Notes under the pieces: generated by a model
Seen by the model: the letters and a program-made list of their open reading frames with translations, nothing else
Database searches by the model: none
Told to the model about the DNA's origin: nothing
Shown: positions 59,840 to 64,000 of the stretch, piece after piece
Layout of the letters: each line of letters begins with the position of its first letter
Position numbering within the stretch: the stretch's first letter is position 1
NCBI RefSeq assembly: GCF_009176305.1
Contig: NZ_BLAJ01000015.1
Coordinates: 1 to 64,000 of the forward strand
Length of the DNA: 64,000 nucleotides
Reading direction: 5' to 3'
Source: Martinezella dioscoreae
GTDB lineage: Bacteria > Pseudomonadota > Alphaproteobacteria > Rhizobiales > Rhizobiaceae
Program-made: the position numbers and the translations under genes

Positions 59840-60736
59840 TCAGGATCGCAATAGCCTATCGCAGACACGCCGCGCGACGTCCGCAAGAACAGCTTCTTGA
59901 GATTCAATCGATCCTGGTGCGTGGCTGAGGTAGGCCGCAACGACGACCGGCGGGCGATGTGGCGGCCAGATGACGCCGACATCATTCGTCGATATGCCTT
60001 TCCACGTGCCTGGCTTATTGGCAATCCGCCAACCGGCCGGAACGCCTTTGCGCAGTCTCTGTGTCGCCGCATCCTGTCCGTTGACTAGCCAGTCCGTCAG
60101 AAGACCACGCGACCGCGGGGATAGCATGTCACCCAAGATGATCCGCTTCATCGTCTCTGCCATTGCGCGTGGGGACGTCGTGTCATGCAGTTCGCCGGGT
60201 TTCACGATGTTGAGCTTTGGTTCGACATTGTCCACCCGGGTCACATTATCGCCTATCGAGCGAAGATAGTCCGTCAACTCTGCCGGACCACCAAAACTGG
60301 CCAGCAACAGGTTTGCCGCGGTGCTGTCGCTGTATATCGCTGCTGCCTTGCAGAGCTCATCGATCGTCATGCCCTCAGCGCCAACGTGAGGTTTGGTCGC
60401 TTTATAGGGAAGGACAAGGTCCTGCTCTGAAAAATCGACCCTCCGATCAAGCTGTTCTTTTCCTTGGTCGACCCGTGCAAGAACGAAAGCGATCGCCAGT
60501 ACCTTAAACGTGCTGCAGAGTGCAAACCGTTCATCGAGTCGATGACCAACCACCTGGTTCGTCCCGGTGTCGAGCACAGCAACACCCAACTCACCTCCGC
60601 TCTTCGTTTCAATCAAGCGAATATCTTCCTCAATTGAGCGATCAGTCTCGGCAGAAAAAGCCTCGGCTGCGGAGAAAAAGGAAGATGTGAATAACGCCAT
60701 AAGCAATGCGTTTCTTCGAGTGAAGCTGATGGTCAT
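59840..60736 (-). CDS. class A beta-lactamase
   Basis: The 298-aa protein has a Tat/Sec-like signal (TRRNALLMALFTSSFFSAAE) and the class A motifs. These are the nucleophile Ser in ALCSTFKVLA (SxxK), SDS in IYSDSTAANLLLA (usually SDN), the general-base Glu in NVEPKLN (ExxLN) and KPG in IANKPGTWKG (usually KTG). The last change is unusual and could alter the hydrolysis profile. Downstream NDVGVIWPP is conserved. It is divergent from a LysR gene, an arrangement like ampR-controlled lactamases, but that control is inferred. Confidence 0.93.
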   Translation of the reverse strand: MTISFTRRNALLMALFTSSFFSAAEAFSAETDRSIEEDIRLIETKSGGELGVAVLDTGTNQVVGHRLDERFALCSTFKVLAIAFVLARVDQGKEQLDRRVDFSEQDLVLPYKATKPHVGAEGMTIDELCKAAAIYSDSTAANLLLASFGGPAELTDYLRSIGDNVTRVDNVEPKLNIVKPGELHDTTSPRAMAETMKRIILGDMLSPRSRGLLTDWLVNGQDAATQRLRKGVPAGWRIANKPGTWKGISTNDVGVIWPPHRPPVVVAAYLSHAPGSIESQEAVLADVARRVCDRLLRS

Positions 60737-60983
60737 CTGAAATGTCTCTCATCAAAGATGGTGGATTAATCTGGCTTTGTGCATCCGGGCAAGAGGTAGG
60801 TGACAGGACGGTTCTGACGCAAGCACCACTTCGCACCATTCCAATTCGTGTTTTCGAAAGTCCATTTTTGACTACGGCGCGCAACGCGGCGGCAGGTGAA
60901 ATTTCCCTAATTATGCCATAAGACCAGCGTGAATTCGGGCTCCTTCATTGCGAGAAGCCTAAGCAGGGACGAGCACGACCTTT

Positions 60984-61850
60984 ATGAATATCGACATCAT
61001 CAGCGACTTTCTGAATTTTGCAGAGAGCCTCAGTTTCACGCGAACTGCAGCGGACCGCGAAACCACGCAATCCAACCTGAGCAAACGACTGCGGCAATTG
61101 GAGATTTGGCTAGCTTCCGACTTGATTGATCGGCGAAGCAGGCCGGTCGCGCTGACACAGGCCGGGAAGGACTTTGTGCCGGTGGCCCGCGGCATCGTGG
61201 CGGAATTAGCGGCTTTCCGCTCGAACCATCGGCCTTGGCAGGCTGCAGACGGCGCAATAACGATTGCGATGCCTCACAGCGCAACCATCAGCGTTTTCCC
61301 GTCATTCAAGCATCAGCTCTCAAAGGAGGCGATTCCCGCCAGCTTTTCCGTTCGGATAGCAAACCACGATAGGGTCGGATCCATGCTTGCGAGTTCCGAA
61401 TGCGACCTGGCTCTGGCGACAAGCCACCCGAAAGTGATCCAATCTCCGGAGTTCTCGGCGTTGCGATCAATCGAGGTCGCAAAGGAGAAGCTGGTTGTTG
61501 TATCGTCACCGGAACTGGAGGACCGCAAGCCGGCGCCGCTTCATGTCTCAGATCGCCGAACCTACATCGGTCAGATTTGGCAAAGGTGCCGGGTTTCGAT
61601 ACCGTCGACGGTTGAGCTGGAACACGATATGGCGGCGGACATCAGAAATTACTGCCTCGCCGGCGAAGGACGTGGCGTGGCGCCGCTAAGCCTTGTTGAA
61701 TCGGACATCAGCTCTGGTAGGCTGCGGAAGCTCCGGTCGGATCCGAGCCTGGCATACACGTTCCTGCTTTACTGCGCGCCGAAAGCGAGCGTGCAAGCAA
61801 GACGGATATGGTCTTCTGCGGCGTCGATCTTGGGCGCAGTCCGGCCCTAA
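60984..61850 (+). CDS. LysR-family regulator divergent from beta-lactamase
   Basis: The 288-aa protein has an N-terminal LysR winged helix (FLNFAESLSFTRTAADRETT; QSNLSKRLRQLEIWLASDLI) and an effector domain (GVAPLSLVESDISSGRLRKL). It is divergent from the class A beta-lactamase gene with a 247-bp gap, which fits, but does not prove, a regulator-target pair. It differs from AmpR in its recognition helix. Confidence 0.88.
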   Translation: MNIDIISDFLNFAESLSFTRTAADRETTQSNLSKRLRQLEIWLASDLIDRRSRPVALTQAGKDFVPVARGIVAELAAFRSNHRPWQAADGAITIAMPHSATISVFPSFKHQLSKEAIPASFSVRIANHDRVGSMLASSECDLALATSHPKVIQSPEFSALRSIEVAKEKLVVVSSPELEDRKPAPLHVSDRRTYIGQIWQRCRVSIPSTVELEHDMAADIRNYCLAGEGRGVAPLSLVESDISSGRLRKLRSDPSLAYTFLLYCAPKASVQARRIWSSAASILGAVRP

Positions 61851-62071
61851 TCGTCACCCCGCTCTGCTGTTCAAAACCGATCTCGAGGCTAGCCTTTCAG
61901 GATCGACACTCTGCAAAGCGATCGACCGGCTGGCCAACCGAAAAGCTGAAATGAGCGAACGTGTTGAAGCATTAAAAGCGCCCGATAGGAATTGAGGGGC
62001 ACGACCGCGAGAAACGTGTCGTGCGCCGCGCTCGTCTTGACGGCCTGTCGGCAACCTTGTTCACTCCGGCA
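61851..62071. other. intergenic, nothing recognised
   Basis: A short open frame here (ending near 61995) reads through the LysR tail and looks like no known family. No other feature can be supported. Confidence 0.35.
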
Positions 62072-62695
62072 ATGTTCAAAGCCGCAAACGCTGTGCAGAT
62101 CAAAGTTTCTATCGACGAAATAGAGCCCGGCGTCTGGCGCCGTCTGGTTCTGCCTGTCCATTGGAACCTGGAGCATCTGCATCTCGGAATTCAGGCAGCC
62201 TTCAACTGGTGGAACTATCATCTCTATGAGTTCCGGATCGGCGGTCTTCGATATGGGGATGTTGAGATCCTTGAGGAGGACGCGACCAACGACGATCCTC
62301 GGGTCTTCGATCATAGGGAGGTTCGTCTGCTTGACTTTGAGCAAGGCGCTGTCTTCAGCTATCACTATGATTTCGGGGACGGCTGGCGGCATACCGTTTC
62401 GATCGAGGACTTCTTGACACTCGCCACGACGCCCAAGCATGCAAGCTGCGTCGCCGGCGAAAGGGCGCGACCGCCTGAAGATGTCGGTGGACTATCGGGA
62501 TACGAGCGGTTTCTGGAGATCATTGCCGATCCAGATGATCCCGAGTTTGCCGAAACCATTCGATGGTGCGGTGGTTACTTCGATCCCGAATGGTTCGACC
62601 TTTCGACCGCAGACAAAGATCTCCGCAATGCTCTGCGCCCGAACGTCAAACGCCGTCTATATCAACCGAAGCCAAAAACAATCTCGAAGAAATAA
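62072..62695 (+). CDS. pRiA4b ORF-3 family protein
   Basis: The 207-aa protein fits the PRiA4_ORF3-like family, first noted on the Agrobacterium root-inducing plasmid pRiA4b: VQIKVSIDEIEPGVWRRLVL, WNLEHLHLGIQAAFNWWNYH, LYEFRIGG and YHYDFGDGWRHTVSIEDFL. Function is unknown. The ATG at 62072 is preferred; upstream in-frame ATGs fall in non-matching sequence. The family is common on rhizobial plasmids and in mobile regions. Confidence 0.9.
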   Translation: MFKAANAVQIKVSIDEIEPGVWRRLVLPVHWNLEHLHLGIQAAFNWWNYHLYEFRIGGLRYGDVEILEEDATNDDPRVFDHREVRLLDFEQGAVFSYHYDFGDGWRHTVSIEDFLTLATTPKHASCVAGERARPPEDVGGLSGYERFLEIIADPDDPEFAETIRWCGGYFDPEWFDLSTADKDLRNALRPNVKRRLYQPKPKTISKK

Positions 62696-62721
62696 GTCTG
62701 GACGGGCGAGCGGTTGGTTTT

Positions 62722-62753
62722 GCTCTTGAGAGGAGTCGAACTAACGACCCTCT
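62722..62753 (-). repeat. T-arm-like repeat, copy 6
   Basis: The minus strand reads GGGTCGTTAGTTCGACTCCT then CTCAAGAGCA. It lies 27 bp after the pRiA4b ORF-3-like gene and shares the GCTCTTGA end of copies 4 and 5. Confidence 0.5.
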
Positions 62754-63014
62754 CTGAAATTCTCCTAACCTACTGATTTATAGAGAGCGAATATTCTATT
62801 ACGGACCTACTTATCTTAGCTTTTTACCCCGAAAGCACAAACGAACTCAAGTAACCCTGTAACAAGGAAGTCGCGCGAGCAATTTGAACAGGGGCGAAAA
62901 GACATTGGCGGACGACCGTGACGACATCGCTAAAGCTCGGAATTCCGGCAACAAAGCCGTTCGTTGCAAAGACAAAATCGTGTAACATCCATCCGTTGCA
63001 GTGGCGAGGTTGGC
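62754..63014. other. intergenic, nothing recognised
   Basis: An AT-rich stretch near 62760-62830 may hold a promoter. No gene or structure can be supported. Confidence 0.35.
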
Positions 63015-64000
63015 ATGCCATTTTACATTCGGAAGTCGGTAAAGGCGGGGCCATTCCGATTTAACTTCTCCAAGGGCGGCGTCGGTGTCTCTATCGGGGT
63101 GAAAGGGCTTCGCATTGGTACAGGGCCACGAGGTCATTATGTTCACGCTGGCCGTCGGGGCGTTTACTATCGCGCGTCACTTGGCTCCGCAGGCAAACGT
63201 CGTCATGCTGCGATACAGTCCCCTCCTCCGGTGCCACTCACGTTCGAAGAATCCACCGTCACCATGCTGGAAATCGAGTCCGGCGACGTCATGGAGATGC
63301 GGGACGAAAATTTCAGCGACCTGCTCGACGAAATCAATGCCAAGGCCAGCCAATGGCGAATGTCTGTCATCTTCGGCTGGCTCTTTGCTCTCCTTGGCAT
63401 TTTCCTTCTTGTGAAAGCATCGCCTGTAGGAATTTGGGTATTGGTCGCCGCCGTACCCGCCTGGGCTATTGGATCTTGGATCGACTCTTACCGTCGGTCG
63501 ACTGTGCTGTTTTACGATATCGATGGCCCCGTTGAGCAAGCTTACAAGGACACGATCGCGGCGTTCGACACCCTAAATGCCTGCGCTGGAAAATGGCATA
63601 TCGAGGCTGGCGGTGCAGTCAATGACCTGACGACTTGGAAAAGGAATGCGGGCGCTTCCTATATAGTCAAGCGCACAGCGACGAAGCTAGCCTACGCGTT
63701 GCCGAAGGTCATAAGGAGCAACATCACTCCGCCTTCGATGCGCGTAGGTAAACAGGTTATCTACTTCCTGCCCGACGTAGCTTTGATCGCCCATTATTCA
63801 CGCTTCGGAGCGGTATCGTACTCCGACCTTCGCGTTCGTTGGCAAGAATCTCGGTTTATTGAAGATGGCCAGGTCCCACGCGACGCAAAAATCGTTGATC
63901 ACACCTGGCAGCATCCGAACAAAAGCGGCGGACCTGATCGACGCTTTCGAAATAACCGGCAACTGCCCGTTTGTCTCTACGACACCCTCCATTTACAAAG
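63015..64000 (+). CDS. DUF4236 domain protein with membrane segments (partial, right edge)
   Basis: The frame starts at ATG 63015 and is open to the end of the window, so at least 328 residues. The first ~60 residues match DUF4236 (MPFYIRKSVKAGPFRFNFSK; GGVGVSIGVKGLRIGTGPRG; VHAGRRGVYYRASLGSAG). A central hydrophobic pair follows (SVIFGWLFALLGIFLLVKAS; GIWVLVAAVPAWAIGSWI), then an uncharacterised cytosolic part. DUF4236 is a short beta domain of unknown role, often fused to other domains. The C-terminus is lost at the window edge. Confidence 0.85.
   Translation, partial: MPFYIRKSVKAGPFRFNFSKGGVGVSIGVKGLRIGTGPRGHYVHAGRRGVYYRASLGSAGKRRHAAIQSPPPVPLTFEESTVTMLEIESGDVMEMRDENFSDLLDEINAKASQWRMSVIFGWLFALLGIFLLVKASPVGIWVLVAAVPAWAIGSWIDSYRRSTVLFYDIDGPVEQAYKDTIAAFDTLNACAGKWHIEAGGAVNDLTTWKRNAGASYIVKRTATKLAYALPKVIRSNITPPSMRVGKQVIYFLPDVALIAHYSRFGAVSYSDLRVRWQESRFIEDGQVPRDAKIVDHTWQHPNKSGGPDRRFRNNRQLPVCLYDTLHLQ

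Noticed and set aside
1..64000. CRISPR arrays, rRNA, insertion sequences, replication origin
   Set aside because: No regularly spaced repeats, rRNA-like blocks, transposase motifs with terminal repeats, or rep genes were seen.

Overview
This window looks like accessory DNA from a Rhizobium/Agrobacterium-type alphaproteobacterium. The basis is its high-GC coding style, HWE-family sensor-kinase pieces, a pRiA4b ORF-3-family protein, several LysR regulators and many ORFs of the kind common on rhizobial plasmids. No rRNA, complete tRNA, CRISPR array, replication gene or recognisable transposase was seen, so whether it lies on a chromosome, chromid or plasmid cannot be decided.

Layout. 1-3.1 kb holds a single-domain response regulator and two sensor-kinase pieces that run head-on into each other at an apparent inversion junction. 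3.1-7.4 kb holds a MocR-type regulator divergent from an epimerase-like gene, then a cupin, a broken alpha/beta hydrolase and a DUF899 protein. 8.0-13.3 kb is a complete RNA-repair locus: RtcR on the minus strand, a sigma-54-like promoter, the Ro60 orthologue Rsr, three tandem Y-RNA-like genes with permuted tRNA-like cores, and the RNA ligase RtcB, closed by a hairpin. 13.4-15.1 kb has a barstar-like gene, a DUF6429 gene and the tail of an SRAP peptidase gene.

15.4-19.8 kb is an AT-richer cassette of exported proteins: a lysozyme-like protein, a caspase-like protease and a trypsin-like zymogen in one operon, facing a lipoprotein. 20.6-29.5 kb holds a 102-aa protein and a 2,712-aa Rhs/Tc-like polymorphic toxin. 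29.5-41.2 kb is an island-like stretch bounded by two diverged direct repeats of about 115 bp. It contains a zinc-ribbon alpha/beta hydrolase with a partner of unknown family, an HNH endonuclease, a large tyrosine recombinase, an ArsR-like regulator with an MFS exporter, a YhcG-type nuclease and OmpW behind an FNR-like box. A ParE/RelB-type toxin-antitoxin pair follows.

42.2-58.9 kb is a dense set of small redox, detoxification and catabolic genes with four LysR, HxlR or TetR regulators: epoxide hydrolase-like, AhpD-like, a PNPOx-ferredoxin reductase fusion, GST, quinone oxidoreductase, isochorismatase, pirin, SDR, VOC, SnoaL-like, IMPase-like and MFS. 59.3-64 kb has a DUF4180 protein, a class A beta-lactamase divergent from a LysR gene, the pRiA4b ORF-3-like gene and a DUF4236 protein that runs off the right edge.

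The strongest non-coding signal is the triplet of Y-RNA-like genes, whose paired segments covary between copies. The most interesting protein sets are the exported caspase/trypsin/lysozyme-like operon, the giant Rhs protein with no obvious immunity gene, and the uncharacterised hydrolase pair in the island.
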